NCBI GenBank assembly: GCA_026874595.1 | Contig: CM049317.1 | Span: forward strand, 55,152,118 to 55,216,117 | DNA from: Sipunculus nudus | Lineage: Eukaryota; Annelida; Sipuncula; Golfingiida; Sipunculidae | DNA: 64,000 nt | Reading direction: 5' to 3' | In this document: piece after piece, positions 46,190-58,045 of the stretch | Layout: every line of letters starts with the position of its first letter | Numbering within the stretch: position 1 is the first letter of the stretch | Program-made: the position numbers and the translations under genes | Notes under the pieces: model-generated | Database searches by the model: none | What the model was told of the DNA's origin: nothing | The model's input: the letters and a program-made list of their open reading frames with translations, nothing else

Positions 46190-46344
46190 TGTTACGAAGA
46201 CAAATTGCTCAGGGGAAAACATTCGGCCGTTCCTGGATTCAAACCCATGTAGGTGGCGCACAAGTTCGCGTTCCAACCGCTTCACTAGAAAAGCAAGCTT
46301 CACTAGCGAGACAGTTCGGTCCGCTTTTATGTCACCCCGTAACA
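46190..46344 (-). repeat. 5' LTR of the TRIM (D3), with tRNA-like boxes
   Basis: 155 bp, TG...CA ends. Near its start is a TATA-like CATAAAAG (complement of 46,324-46,331). It contains tRNA-like box A (complement of 46,273-46,287) and box B (complement of GGATTCAAACCCA, 46,235-46,247). Box A precedes box B in the same sense as the LTR, so a polymerase III transcript would run toward the primer-binding site. Confidence 0.82.
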
Positions 46345-46348
46345 ATAG

Positions 46349-48157
46349 AAACAGCGGTTACCTCAAAGATGTCGCATGTCACAAGTTAATTCAAAAATTT
46401 AATTATGAAATCCCTATTCAGGAAAAAAATACCATATTATAATTTTCGCTGTTTCCCTCACATACAATAAAAATATAGAAAAAGAATCCTGTAAAACGGC
46501 CACCAAATATCCAGAAATATCTAAACATGCCGTTACACTGAACTGGCTAAACATGATGAACAGCTCAGAATTATATAAATATAAATCTATACCTCGATTA
46601 ATCGATACCAGTTGTACATATTTTGCGGGTTTACTCTTAAACGGACAAAAAGGTCTATTTAGATATGAAAAGAAAATGTTTCAAAATATAGTGTAAAATA
46701 CGTGAACGGCAACTTGACATGGCTTTTAATATCAAAGGATTAAAGACTGCTCCGGCTCTATTTGTTTAATAAAAAGAAAATAGTTTTTTTTTAATTCTTG
46801 GTCCTCTCTCCTATTTTAATCATTTATGTCTTCAGTAGCTGTATCGTGTCCCTGCCTCGGCATATGTTTTTTTAGAATAAACTTCTTTGTAACCTTACTG
46901 TGCCAAGAAACTCAATATTTTGCATGTTGACTTTAAACACAGGTTCACCTTTATTCTTTTGTCTTTCTTATGCCAAAAGGTAGAGAGATTATATGTTAAT
47001 CTTCACATTTTAAAATATAATAGGACTGCATAACTATTTGCTTCAGAGACTGAAAGAATTTGTTTGTATTTGTAATAAGAGGGAGGGAATCTTGAACAGA
47101 TATTATAAAAGTAAGATCCGTTGTGTCCTCTTCAGAAAGAAGTTACCTGGGTTTTCGACCATTGAGCCCGTACTCTGATATATGTTTCTTCACTATTTTA
47201 TCTTATATGGCAACGTGCTTCTCTAAACCGTATACTAAACGTTCGATTGCTGAGAAGAATTATTTCTGACAACATATTTTCTTTTTCTTTAGAAGTATTA
47301 ACTCAGAATATTCAAAAGTAACTTTAACTCTCCCTAAAGTCAAACTTTGGAATTAATAATTTCCTTCAGTGCTTCGGTTAAGCAGGCAAAAAAACCCAAA
47401 AAAACTGTAAGTACAATATTTAGACTTCATTAAAGTAGTTTAGGCACAAAACGGATCATACATACATGTTATCAGTTCAGCAGCGGCGGGTTCTTACTTC
47501 GCTCCGTCCGATCGTAGCCTGTAACTCCAACTATCCTTGATAACGCAAGTTGCAAATTCTACCAACCAATCCAGACAAAAGAACGTTTCAACTACCAATG
47601 GTTCCTCTGTTGCTTCTTTATCCAAGCGACTCTATTTTGCCTCTGCTATTTTCTTCCAAACGGCGGAAAGAACCCCCAGCAGATTTGGTAACTAACCTGT
47701 ACTTGGCTCGAGCTATCAAATTAACAAACCCGCAGCACCCCGCAAACTGCTGGAAGCTCGCTCATATTTCTGATCAATGGGCAGCTTTCTAATGCGCCTT
47801 TGCCCTCAAGCGATCATGCCACGACAAATACTTGGACTTGGCCGTACAAAACAGCTTCCAAATGTTACAAAAGTGTACCTGACTGCTACTCGTTTAATGA
47901 CTCGTCTTCCGTGCCTAATTACGTATATGCATTAATTATTCAGACGCAGCTGCGTGGACACATCTTAACGTTTGTCCCCACGGACATGTATATCCTTAAT
48001 TACAGCAAATTTTAGAATTCGTAAATTATTCCAATTCTTTTACCAATTCTCTAATTAACATTATGGACTTATTTTTTTATTTAAAGATAATACACTGAAC
48101 GTTCGCAATAATCATCTAAATATAATAATATGATAATTACCTAATAATTATATATAT
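46349..48157. other. No recognised feature
   Basis: AT-rich, unique-looking. An 80-codon frame at 47,550-47,792 has no domain or splice support. Confidence 0.42.
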
Positions 48158-48159
48158 AA

Positions 48160-48213
<54 letters not shown>
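48158..48213. repeat. (TA)n microsatellite
   Basis: About 25 TA units. Confidence 0.96.
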
Positions 48214-48214
<1 letters not shown>

Positions 48215-48700
48215 CAGTTCGCACTGTCACGCTGGCCAGTCTTTATATTGTTTACTAAATAAATTATGTTTAAGGTGCGATCGTTTGAATCTACTTAGGT
48301 TAACCATCGATCAATAGTAAGTCTTAAAAAAGGTACGTCAATCAATTATGTGAAATCCCTCTTTCATATAAATCTGTTATAATCTGAAAATCATAATCAT
48401 AATTGTTTTATTTGATTAAGTCAATTAGCCATAAAAGATGATATATGAGAGTTAATTGGTATAATTGGTTAATCAGAAAGTTCAAAAACAATTTACAAGG
48501 TAAGAAACGCCAGCCAATCATACTTTACACACATTACTAATATTTCGGCTTTGCAGATATTCAGGCAATAACACCAAATAATATGATAAATATATAGCTG
48601 TTTTATATGGTCAAAGGTGACTTTAAACTCATGTTACATGTTTCATATATATATATACATATATATATGTATGTGTGTGTGTGTGTGAGTATATATAAAT
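48214..48700. other. No recognised feature; TA/TG microsatellite at the end
   Basis: Unique AT-rich sequence ending in a TA/TG array (about 48,644-48,700) that directly abuts element E2. Confidence 0.45.
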
Positions 48701-49517
48701 TGTTACGGAACCTAATATCAACAGATCATGTAGTGGTGACAAGCATAAATTTTGTCATGGAGATAAAAAAAAATCAGATTCTGTAACACTTGGCAGCGTG
48801 AAATGTCTAGGGCAATGAATAAAGAAGTCAAAGTTTTTTTGTTTACAATAATTATAATTTATTCTTAAAACAATCCTAACATTACAATTCACTTAATCAA
48901 TACAATTCCACAGTATAACAACAGTACAACAGTAAATCAATACAAGTATATAAATAAAGTGTACAGTACCTGGATATCACCACTGTCACAGCGAGAAAAA
49001 GTCCTTTAAAGCATATAATCCATATGAACAGTTCACATAAATCTTCTCAGAGAACAACAATCCAGTTCAATCACAAAATCAATTTGTTGTAATCCAACAG
49101 TGAAATTCTGATAGTGATCCCAAAGGCAAACTGAAGACCATATAAAATCCGTTACAAATTCGAAGAAAAACTATAACTCCCGCAATTATAGGAAAAGGTC
49201 TACATACTGACTTACACTCGTCTGTTTCCGCTGGAATATATCTCTCCTCTCTCCTCCTCGCTCTAAACACAGCCCCTTATTTATAACTTTTCACTTCAAG
49301 CCGAGAACATTCCATTTCCCGAACAATCCAAAGAACCTAACTTGATACACAGGACACACACGCCTAGAGAACAAAGAACGCTGTGTTTCTACATGTCAGG
49401 GTTCACACATGGGCCGGCCCGGCTCGGCCAGGTGATGCTGCCATAGTAACGGACAATGCCAGCGCTGCACATACACATGTAAGACTGCTGCATACAATAA
49501 AAGAGACATCCGTAACA
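48701..49517 (+). mobile_element. Family E LTR-like element, copy E2 (probable solo LTR)
   Basis: It runs from TGTTACGGAACCTAATATCA to CATCCGTAACA (817 bp); the nine terminal bases TGTTACGGA are perfectly inverted. It aligns throughout with E1 (7344-8199), including ACATTTGGCAGCGTGAAATGTCTAG-like and TTTATTCTTAAAACAA blocks. TTATTTATAAC is the TATA-like box (about 49,278) and AATAAAAGAG the polyadenylation-like signal about 20 bp before the end. It sits in a TA microsatellite, so flanking ATATAAAT/ATATATAT (7 of 8) is not informative about target duplication. Confidence 0.6.
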
Positions 49518-51671
49518 ATATATATATGTGTGTGTGTGGATGTGTGTGTGTGTTTGCATAAACCCGGATGTCGAATTCGGAATAAAGTCGGAATTAAGGA
49601 AATACTAGAAAGAATAACAACTGGAAAACATTAAAGGAAATGAAAAATTTCTGAGTTTCATTTTCAAAGTTTCATGTCCTGTTTCGATAAAATTTTAATC
49701 ATTATTGCTTGTCGCTCCAGTGAAATTCAATATCTAACATTGCGTTTATATGGCGAAGGTTCCATAGACTTTCTTTATTGGTAAACACCATTCGCCGATC
49801 TTAAAGGTGCCCATTCGCCTACCTTTTGAAAAGAATTTATGTGATTTCTGGCTATATCTGAGTATGTATTAAAAATCTATGTGTTATTTTGATTGTGAAA
49901 AGTTCTTATAAGGCCTTGGTGAAGGATGTATGAATTGTTTATCAACAACATGTTTGTAAACACAAAGGTGGTTGTTTGCATTGAGCGGAGGTAGAAAGGC
50001 ACTTGTTTCAAAATGCCATTTGCAAAGCTCTGGTTTATCTGACTTGCTGCCAGATGCCCACGTTAAATTTGTTTTGATTATTTTGGCAGGCCCCCACATA
50101 TTATTAACACGTTATTATAAACAAAAACAGACAGCCTATGTGCAATAATATCTATGTCTTCTGGCCTATTTTTATATAAGCTCCAAGGGATTACCTTTAG
50201 TTTATAAAGGTCAGATAGGTGATTGGGTCCCTTTAAGTATGAACTGTATATGTACCCTGGTTTTAATATATACTAGAAGAAATAGCTAAGTTATGCCAAC
50301 TGTGGACAAGAATGGATATCATGACGAGATCTCGTAGAGTGTTTTATTACGTCTAGCTGAAATACTGTCGTAAATTTGATAGCAGTCTATATGGTAAAAG
50401 TCCCCGCATGGGTGCGGTACGGTGGTGCTAGGACTAAATAGACCAGACTTGGTAAGAGAGAGTAAAGTTCTTGAAAATTCGTCCAGAAGAAAAGTCATGC
50501 CCTCCCTTGGTCCCTAGGTTGTCCTCAATGCCATTTCTGTAAAAAACAACCACTTAAAAAAGAGTAGGCCCTGGAGAGCTATAATTAGCAACAAGACATA
50601 TAGCTCAGGAATCTTAAAATGGATTGCCACGAGTTCATTTTATTAAACAGTCATGACCGCGTAGTAACCTTACGCGGTCCAAGACAATTGTATCTGTTTT
50701 ATCAGCGGCGTAATGCCAAACTCGAAATATATACCGTAAAGACTAGGTCTGTATTTTTTGTACCGAAAAGACGCCAGTGGTGATATATCTAAACCGTAAA
50801 CACGCCATCGGTCTTGTGTTAATATGACAACTCCAATTTAACACGCACTCAGCAATAGCAACATGTGGCTACTGCTGATCAAGTTTCTGACAGGCCTGGC
50901 ACTCCGCCACCGGCAGACAACGACTGATGACTGCGTGTCTTGATCTGTGCTAGGTACTATGTTTAATTTTCCTGTGAAAGGGTAAACCAGTCACGGTTAA
51001 ATCATAGATTTTTGTTGGCCGTTTCTTTAACGTTTGATGGCAACGGCTCGTCAATACGGCACTAAATCAGAATCGGGTTTTATTATTTAGGACCGTAAAG
51101 ATGCGCGATCAATCACTCGTCACACCTGCGCCTGAAATATACTTCCTGTGGGTGGCAGCAGGTATTAATTGTGAAAATGTCGATTCTGCATAATGAAATG
51201 AAACAACGCAGGTCGCACAGATCAAATTACTTAACTCCGCTTGAATCTATACCCGACTCGGACAATCCCGTACATGGTAAAACGAATAATTTTAACCTAC
51301 ACAGGCGATTTAACAGAAATAAATCATTTTTACCGTGTGTGTATAAACAGGCCTATATATATGTGTGGGAGTGTGTGTGTGTGTGTGGACATTTGCCACG
51401 ATAAAACCGATTTGATTTTTAAACCATACGTAAATTTTAACATTGTACAACATATTACCACTGGATGTCGTTGCGAGTGACTTTTCATTTCTTGCAAACA
51501 AGACACCCACATTGTAAATATTCTGCATCCAGTTCTATATCTGCAACGTTTTCATAATTTTTCCTTTCGATTACCATTACAAATATTCGATTTTATTGAG
51601 ATATGTCAAAATAATATTTTTGTAGGCCGTCGTTTCGAATCTAACCAGAATTGAACACGAAGGTAAATGGT
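49518..51671. other. No recognised gene; short TG array
   Basis: Short TG arrays near 49,522-49,554 and 51,357-51,388. Otherwise unique-looking sequence without coding support. Confidence 0.42.
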
Positions 51672-52007
51672 TAAACTCCCCCTCCTCCGTGTGGGCAGTC
51701 CTTCATATGGTTTTTCTCTTCAACCCCTGTTTTCCCTTATTGACCCCATATTCCTTGGTTCACTGGTGTTGCCCCATCAATTAAAATTAAGTGTTTGCTT
51801 TCACTTATTCGGTCCATATTTAGATGTTCAGTCCTGCACATTTGTAAATATTCCTGCATGTCCTTCCTGGATCCGGATCTTGAGTCGAACCCACACCCAA
51901 ACCTAATCGATTCTTCAAATTTCATGGGATACTCTCCATGACTGCGTGAGAACAAACACACAAACACACACAAACAGGGATGAAAGCATAACCGCCTGGC
52001 GGAGGCA
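51672..52007 (-). mobile_element. Family A MITE-like element, copy A6
   Basis: Minus-strand copy with the best-preserved 5' end: the plus strand closes with GGGATGAAAGCATAACCGCC then TGGCGGAGGC (to 52,007). Inside are GTTTGCTTTCACTTATTCGG, CATGTCCTTCCTGGATCCGG and CATGACTGCGTGAG. The other end near 51,679 reads CCTCCGTGTGG, a mutated CCTCCGCCATGTGG. Confidence 0.78.
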
Positions 52008-53329
52008 AATATCGAACAAACAATGACATAAAATTTATATATAGAATATCACCTCCGTTTATGTCAATTCAAATTTATTCCCCGTGATATTTTGTAAAAC
52101 CAACATAGGCAAACGATTTATGACAGGGTACATATTTGGTGTCATAGTCTGGCTTATGAATGCTTGGTGACTCATCATATGATCTGCATTTATGGTTAAA
52201 TGATTGCGCTTTGACCATGTGGATGTGGAATATGGCTAATTTTTATTTTAATCAAATATAATAATCAAATTTGTCCATTCCTTTATTCATGTACAATGTG
52301 GAGAAAATAAAGTATATCTTTATTTCTTGTTTCACATAATTTCGATTATTGACAAAATAATGACTCATGAACAATCTAGCTTTTGAAATGTATGGTGATG
52401 TGGATACCTTGTGGCCATCTATCTGCTTGGAATTTTAAGAAGGCTCTCCGCCTCCGCAGAATGATAACCTGTCAAATTGCTTTAGATATTACAGACCATT
52501 GCTTACGTATTATTTAATTACTAATATCACCGAACTTCAAGTATATTTACTGCTAATATACCCTAAGAGTATGATATGAAAACTGCATTTGTTGTAGGTG
52601 TTTCGTGTATTTCGTATTGCGCATCCAAAACGTAAAAATAAATAAAGATATTATCGCGTTCGTGTTTTCTAAGTCTTACTGTGGTATCTTAGTGTTCTAT
52701 TAAGATAACTAGTTGTTTCGTTGCCGTTTAGATATTTATCGCTTTCTCTCCACCAACACATCTGAGTGATTGTAATTTTTTTTAAAGAAACACTCTATAT
52801 TTTTTTTTTAATATCTGTTTACATATCTTGTAGAATATTATTCATTGGACTTTGTAAACTGGTCTTTTCTTTATTTTAAACGTCATCTTATCTTACTCAT
52901 AATACAACACAGTATTATGAAACGTTTATATAATCACCTGTACCGGAAGTATATGTGCAACCTCAATGATCCGAACAAATTTTATGTCAGGATATTCGAT
53001 GACCTACTGTATTTATTTTATCTTGTTCTTATAAGGGTCCATGATCATAAGGGATAGGTACTTCGGATTGGTCCTAATATGCTGAAAGTAATAATAAATA
53101 GACAAATAAATAATTACGGACAGATGGATCAGTATTTACCAGTCTGGGGAAGCAGGATTCAAATACTTCAGAATGGTATGATAAGATAATACATGAGAGT
53201 ACAATAGTATAGGCTTTATTTATTTATTATGACTAAAGTAAAAGGCCAAAGCTGTACAATGACATTTGTCGCAAATTTTGAGATACTCGTTCACACATGA
53301 TACCCTTTCCAGTTATAATGCGGAAATAT
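52008..53329. other. No recognised feature
   Basis: AT-rich unique-looking sequence up to the TGACGTAA array. Confidence 0.42.
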
Positions 53330-53640
53330 ACGCACTGACGTTACAGATTGTGTTGACCTAACAGATCCGTATTGCCGTAGCAGATTAAACTTGATGTAAC
53401 AGACCCGTATTGAGGTAACAAATGAATATTAACGTAATAAATGTATATTGACATGACAAATTAATATTTACGTAACAAATCCGTGTTGACGTAATATATT
53501 AATATTGACGTAACATATTTAATATTGACGTAACATATTCGTATTGACGTAACATATTTAATATTGACGTAAGAATTTAACATTGACGTAACAGATCCGC
53601 CTGAACGTTATAGATCCGCATGAGCGTAACAGGTCCGATT
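53330..53640 (+). repeat. Tandem 19-20-bp array with TGACGTAA cores
   Basis: About 14-15 units of roughly 19-21 bp with consensus TATTGACGTAACAGATCCG / TATTGACGTAACATATTTAA. Six units, all in the central part (53,485-53,600), keep a perfect TGACGTAA; outer units are degenerate, as expected when a tandem array is homogenised from the centre. TGACGTAA matches the CREB/ATF and related bZIP site class. Whether it is bound is unknown. Confidence 0.85.
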
Positions 53641-55237
53641 AATGTTGCCGATCAGTATGGATGTCACAGAAACATATGGAAACGTATACCAAATCAATAT
53701 TTACATAACAGATATCGATATCTTGATGTATCGAACCAGTAGGTAGAAAGTACGTTTACTTCTGCGTTTATTGCTACATGCTGTAGGGTCGTATTGCAGG
53801 TAGTGGGCGGGAAGGAGGAGAAACGGATGCGTGTATACAGTGACGACGGATGGCGGATGAATGATGCGGAAAAGAAACCAGAAAGGGTGTGACCGCCTAC
53901 TCGCCTTCCTGCCGAACCTCGACTTGGTGTACTTGATCAGAATTTCTATCAGCCAACGATGGTATATACGATTATTAGAACCGCCATGGTGTCAAACAGG
54001 ACAAGAAAGGCACATTTGTAAGAAGAAAAGATGAAAAAAGGAATTTGCGTGACAACCGCAGTTGTATATAGTAAGAACAGTAATGAGTGGGGGCGTGGGG
54101 CACTTTAACACTTCATTAACATGGCTGCTACACCCGTATAAACGCTCAAAGTCATATAATGTTTTGTCTCTTGAACATTAAAACTAGCAAACAACGACCT
54201 ACTCTGATTATTTCAATTATAGCTTTAATTTTAACACGTGAATGAATAGAGCTAAGTTTAAAAAGTGTGTAATAGAAATATCTTCCTTCATTCATTACCC
54301 TGGAACAATTTTTACATCCACCCCAGCATATAAAAGAAAATACGATAAAAAATACATATATTGAAGGTTATTATGTAGAAGGTAAGCAGATAATCAAAAT
54401 ATTTCACTGATTCTTGCATATATACATATATACATGAAAATGAAAGGTGCAAACATTTTTACCATACTTCCACTTCATAAGTTTGAATATAAACATATGA
54501 CATTTATCGAAATCAGTTTATTTCAATATCAAATCATGATTGAACCTTTTGCAAAATACAAATTATACTTTCAGTTTCAATTACATGCAAGTTTAAGAAT
54601 TAATATAACTTGTCATATAACCGACGTTGTTTGACACCAGTGTTAGCAACAGCAGGGATATTATATGCACGGAGAGCCTGTTTTTTAGTGTTCACACTTA
54701 TTCAGTAATTATTTCACACTTATTTAGTATTGCCATGACGTGTAGAAAACTCGTCTATAAGAGGGGTCTTAAGATAACAAGATCAAGTTTGATATTCACG
54801 AATATAAGTTCATTGGTTTGCAGCAAAGGCTATACTTCAACATGTTGGTATAACAACAACATAACAATTATTATTACCATCAAGTAATTGATTGAACGTA
54901 AACGTTTGAAAATTCAATCGGAGAAAAATTGTGCAAAAAGATATATTTCTTTCCCCATAACATCTTCAACAAACTTATTTATGTATCCGTCCGCGAGCAT
55001 TTGAAAAGGGCAATGATAAAGATTAAATGGCAAAAGTAAAAAAATAACCAACTCGCTTCGTCTGCACGATATAAAAAGTAAAGATGGAGGCGTGCTCTGT
55101 TGTTCAGTTATGTTACTTCAGAGGTTAAAACCATGTGTTCTTATGTCCTTAATAACGTGACAATGAGACGCCTAACTAAGCATGTACTTTGGCCACACAT
55201 GTAAAACAGAACACATGACATTATAGACATTAAATCT
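53641..55237. other. No recognised feature
   Basis: Unique-looking; a GC-richer patch at about 53,790-53,960 shows no splice or domain signal. Confidence 0.4.
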
Positions 55238-55288
55238 CTCTCTCTCGCTCTCTCTCTCTTTATATATATATATAATATATATATATAT

Positions 55289-55358
<70 letters not shown>
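55238..55358. repeat. (TC)n(TA)n compound microsatellite
   Basis: TC run followed by about 95 bp of almost pure TA that abuts the LTR at 55,359. Confidence 0.96.
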
Positions 55359-55362
<4 letters not shown>

Positions 55363-55494
55363 ACGGGGTGACATAAAAGCGGACCGAACTGTCTCGCAAA
55401 GCGGTTGGTTCGCCGGACTTGTGCGCCACCGCCCTGGGTTCGACTCCCGGATCGACCCAGGATTTTTCCCTTCAACATGTATCATGTTAATTGT
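55359..55494 (+). mobile_element. Solo LTR of family D TRIM, copy D4
   Basis: It begins TGTTACGGGGTGACATAAAAG and matches the family D LTR through GGACCGAACTGTCTCGC, box A (TCGCAAAGCGGTTGG, 55,394-55,408) and box B (GGGTTCGACTCCC, 55,436-55,448). The 3' end has diverged; the last recognisable block is CCCAGGATTTTTCCC, and the boundary near 55,494 is approximate. No target duplication is visible because the left flank is TA repeat. As in D1, the AAGCTT block is missing. Confidence 0.72.
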
Positions 55495-56474
55495 CAAAGG
55501 AAGCATGTACATAAAATTTCTGTTTACATTTACAATACCGAGTAACGGATATAACACCGCAAAATATACCCACAGGTTTATATAAATATATATATATTTA
55601 TATTGGACTGAATGTTCTCGAAGCATAGTCCATATTTGCTTCATTTACTTAATTTTTGTAATTTACGCTTCTCATGCTAAATGGCTCGATTTCGGCGCAT
55701 AATCGTGCAGTGTTAATAACTGTGGTCATGAGATATACCCTGGACTTTCATAGGCAGATCTCATGTGTGGAAAATGAGACGCTATGCCAAAAAAAATGAG
55801 CAATTATATAAAGGCTTATAAACCGAGTGGGTTTCCGGTGCACGCATTCTTGCTGATAAGGCGTAAACAGTTTTGATCTCTGTGCACTGTTTACCCTTGT
55901 TACGATTGATTTGATTGCCGTTATGATGCGCATGCGCATCGGTTCAACATTTAATGAAACCGCAGGTTCGCTGATGCCGGTCTCTACAATCGACATCACG
56001 GTAAAGACCTCTCTGACTCCATGTAGGGGGTGGTCGGACTACTTTATCGGTATCGGTTAACTGACAATGAGTCTCGCCTATCGTAATTAACATGGTTAAG
56101 TGTACGGTTGTACGAAATATAGCACACAATGGTCGTACTTCGTATTTTTATGCATGAACCCTTTTTCACTTACCCCGCAGCATTTCATCGGAAAAGGGCA
56201 TGTATTATGAAAAATGAAATCGATAGCGTCTCCGCTTAACGCTCATTTGTCACATGTTTTTTATTTATATTTTGTTATTTTGTTATATCAAGACATGTCA
56301 CGTACCACATAGACGGTTCATCACACGATTTTTTTCTTTTAATTGTTTTCACATGTACATATAAACATTAGCTAAACTGTGCAGGAATTTGTCACAATCT
56401 TCCTTATACTTGAGCACTGCTTTGCCGCGTAGTGCGTGATGCGATGTACGCCCGGCGCATAACCCAAGACCCCC
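55495..56474. other. No recognised feature
   Basis: Unique-looking sequence up to the inverted-repeat element. Confidence 0.4.
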
Positions 56475-56670
56475 TGTTACGACCCATAATGTAATAACCG
56501 GCCCAAAATGTAATAACGGCCCATATTGTAATAAAAACGACCCATAATGTAATGACGGCCCATAATGTAATAAAAACGGCCCATATTGTAATAACCATAC
56601 CCTGCCCATATTGTAATAAAATCGCAAGTTGGTTAACCGACCCATATTGTAATAAAATCGCAGGTCGATA
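56475..56670 (-). repeat. Left motif array (about 8 units)
   Basis: Eight units of CGGCCCATA(A/T)TGTAATAA with variable spacers, the last two followed by AATCGCA(A/G)G. Orientation is opposite to the right array. Confidence 0.9.
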
Positions 56671-56904
56671 AAACGGCAATTAATTTTAAAATTAAAATTT
56701 CATGCAAATTAACTTAGGCAATTCAAATATTGACTTCTAGTGACACGAATGTGTAAGTGAACATACAAGTATGAAAAACCACTGGATATACATAATAACT
56801 AACTGTTTAAAACTGTGACCAAGCTTATATCAGCGAAATATGGCAATGATTCACGTTTATCCTTTTGTTGAATCAGTGTCTAAATGTGATGATAATTTTT
56901 AAAA

Positions 56905-56907
<3 letters not shown>

Positions 56908-56942
<35 letters not shown>

Positions 56943-56952
56943 TATATATATG

Positions 56953-56984
<32 letters not shown>

Positions 56985-57111
56985 TATATACGGTTGTTGG
57001 CGTCTGTATAAAACCCAACAAAAACAGGTATTGAATGTAATTTTGGTTTGCTGAAAACACCTTTCCTGGGTACATTTCTAGGATTTAGGAGTCCATTAAA
57101 GCTAATATACT

Positions 57112-57171
<60 letters not shown>
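56908..57171. repeat. Two (TA)n microsatellites inside the inverted-repeat element
   Basis: TA arrays at about 56,908-56,991 and 57,114-57,171, 120 bp apart. Confidence 0.95.
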
Positions 57172-57175
<4 letters not shown>

Positions 57176-57664
57176 CCCAAAATGTAAATATTTTGACAAT
57201 TTTATCAGATAAACCTTTAAAACTCTCATTTTGTATACATTTTATTTTAATTCTTGTTAAAAATATAAAAAGAAAATTTAAATGTCAATGCGTTTTGCCC
57301 GATGTATCATAGAGAATATTTCATATGATCTATCGAAACCTCCCTAGATCTAGAAAGTATAAAAGTATGTACTGCTGCAATTTGTCCTGTGTCAACCCAC
57401 GGACGACTGCCATCGATTTAGAAATCGAGAGATCATATTTTCTTATATTCTATGATAAGAAAAAATCAGTCACGAATAAAAGTTTTTTTGTGCACATATA
57501 TGCATAGGTTATGAAGTCTTAGGTCAATATGTATAACACGTCGTATAGATTAAGAGCTTTCAATACACGTATTTGAAGTTAAAACCTGGATGCGCTTCAA
57601 GAGTGACACTGATACAATTTAATCAAACGCCCAAACAACAAAACATGAAAATGCCGGTTTCTGT
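57172..57664. other. No recognised feature inside the inverted-repeat element
   Basis: Unique AT-rich sequence; no transposase motif was seen in any frame. Confidence 0.4.
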
Positions 57665-58045
57665 TTTCTAGAGGTAGAGCACAGGGCTCAGAGCGGGGAG
57701 ATTGGGTGTTCAAATCTCAGGCGAGGAGCGGTGAGATTTGTCATGTTCGGCAACTATCCAAGGTGAGCGATCTGCATAATGGGACGGCTGTGCCCGTGTA
57801 TCACTCACAAACGCGTGCAAAATTTGGCGAGTTTCTCCATGTTTTGACCCAGTAATTGGGGTGATTACACACTCAGGACCCGCAGGTGCGGTAGTTACCT
57901 GTCACCAAGTAGTTATCTGACTCCAGGATATAATATAAATGACAGGAAGCGTGTGCTATCGCCCTGTCACGAATTCCAAACCGAAATAGATTTATGCAAA
58001 TATGCAAACAGGTTAAGATTAGTTAAGGAAGTGGTTGCATTCACA
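57665..58045 (+). mobile_element. Family B tRNA-derived SINE, copy B3
   Basis: Head with TAGAGGTAGAGCAC (box A-like) and GTGTTCAAATCTC (box B, 57,706-57,718). Body blocks AAGGTGAGCGATCTGCA, CACTCACAAACGCGTGC, GGACCCGCAGGTGCGG and ACCGAAATAGATTTATG match B1 and B2. There is no long G-run in this copy. It lies inside the inverted-repeat element. Confidence 0.78.

Larger units (their letters stand above)
45916..46344 (-). mobile_element. Complete TRIM-like retroelement with tRNA-like LTRs (family D)
   Basis: The element is 429 bp and reads on the minus strand. It has a 5' LTR (46,190-46,344), an internal region of 118 bp (46,072-46,189) and a 3' LTR (45,916-46,071). Both LTRs start TGTTACGGGGTGACATAAAAG and end CGTAACA. 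Three bases after the 5' LTR comes TGGGGGCTC, matching the 3' end of proline tRNA (primer-binding site). Directly before the 3' LTR is AAGAGAGGATG (polypurine tract). The four flanking bases are ATAG on both sides (45,912-45,915 and 46,345-46,348), a target duplication. The internal part is far too small for gag or pol, so an autonomous partner would be needed. The LTRs differ at about 20 positions, so insertion is old. Confidence 0.85.

Noticed and set aside
45916-46344. Two independent MITEs with tRNA-like insides
   Set aside because: Individually neither unit has a target duplication, but the pair together has ATAG on both sides plus primer-binding site and polypurine tract, so one TRIM explains it better.
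47550-47792. Plus-strand 80-codon frame as an exon
   Set aside because: No recognised motif and no clear splice signals.
53330-53640. CRISPR array
   Set aside because: A direct tandem repeat without spacers.
55394-55448. tRNA gene in the 55.4-kb repeat
   Set aside because: Part of the family D LTR, which recurs three more times with TGTTACG ends.
56475-56670. CRISPR array
   Set aside because: The units abut with very short, irregular spacers and have a mirrored partner array at 59.2-59.5 kb; there are no unique spacers, and the genome is eukaryotic.
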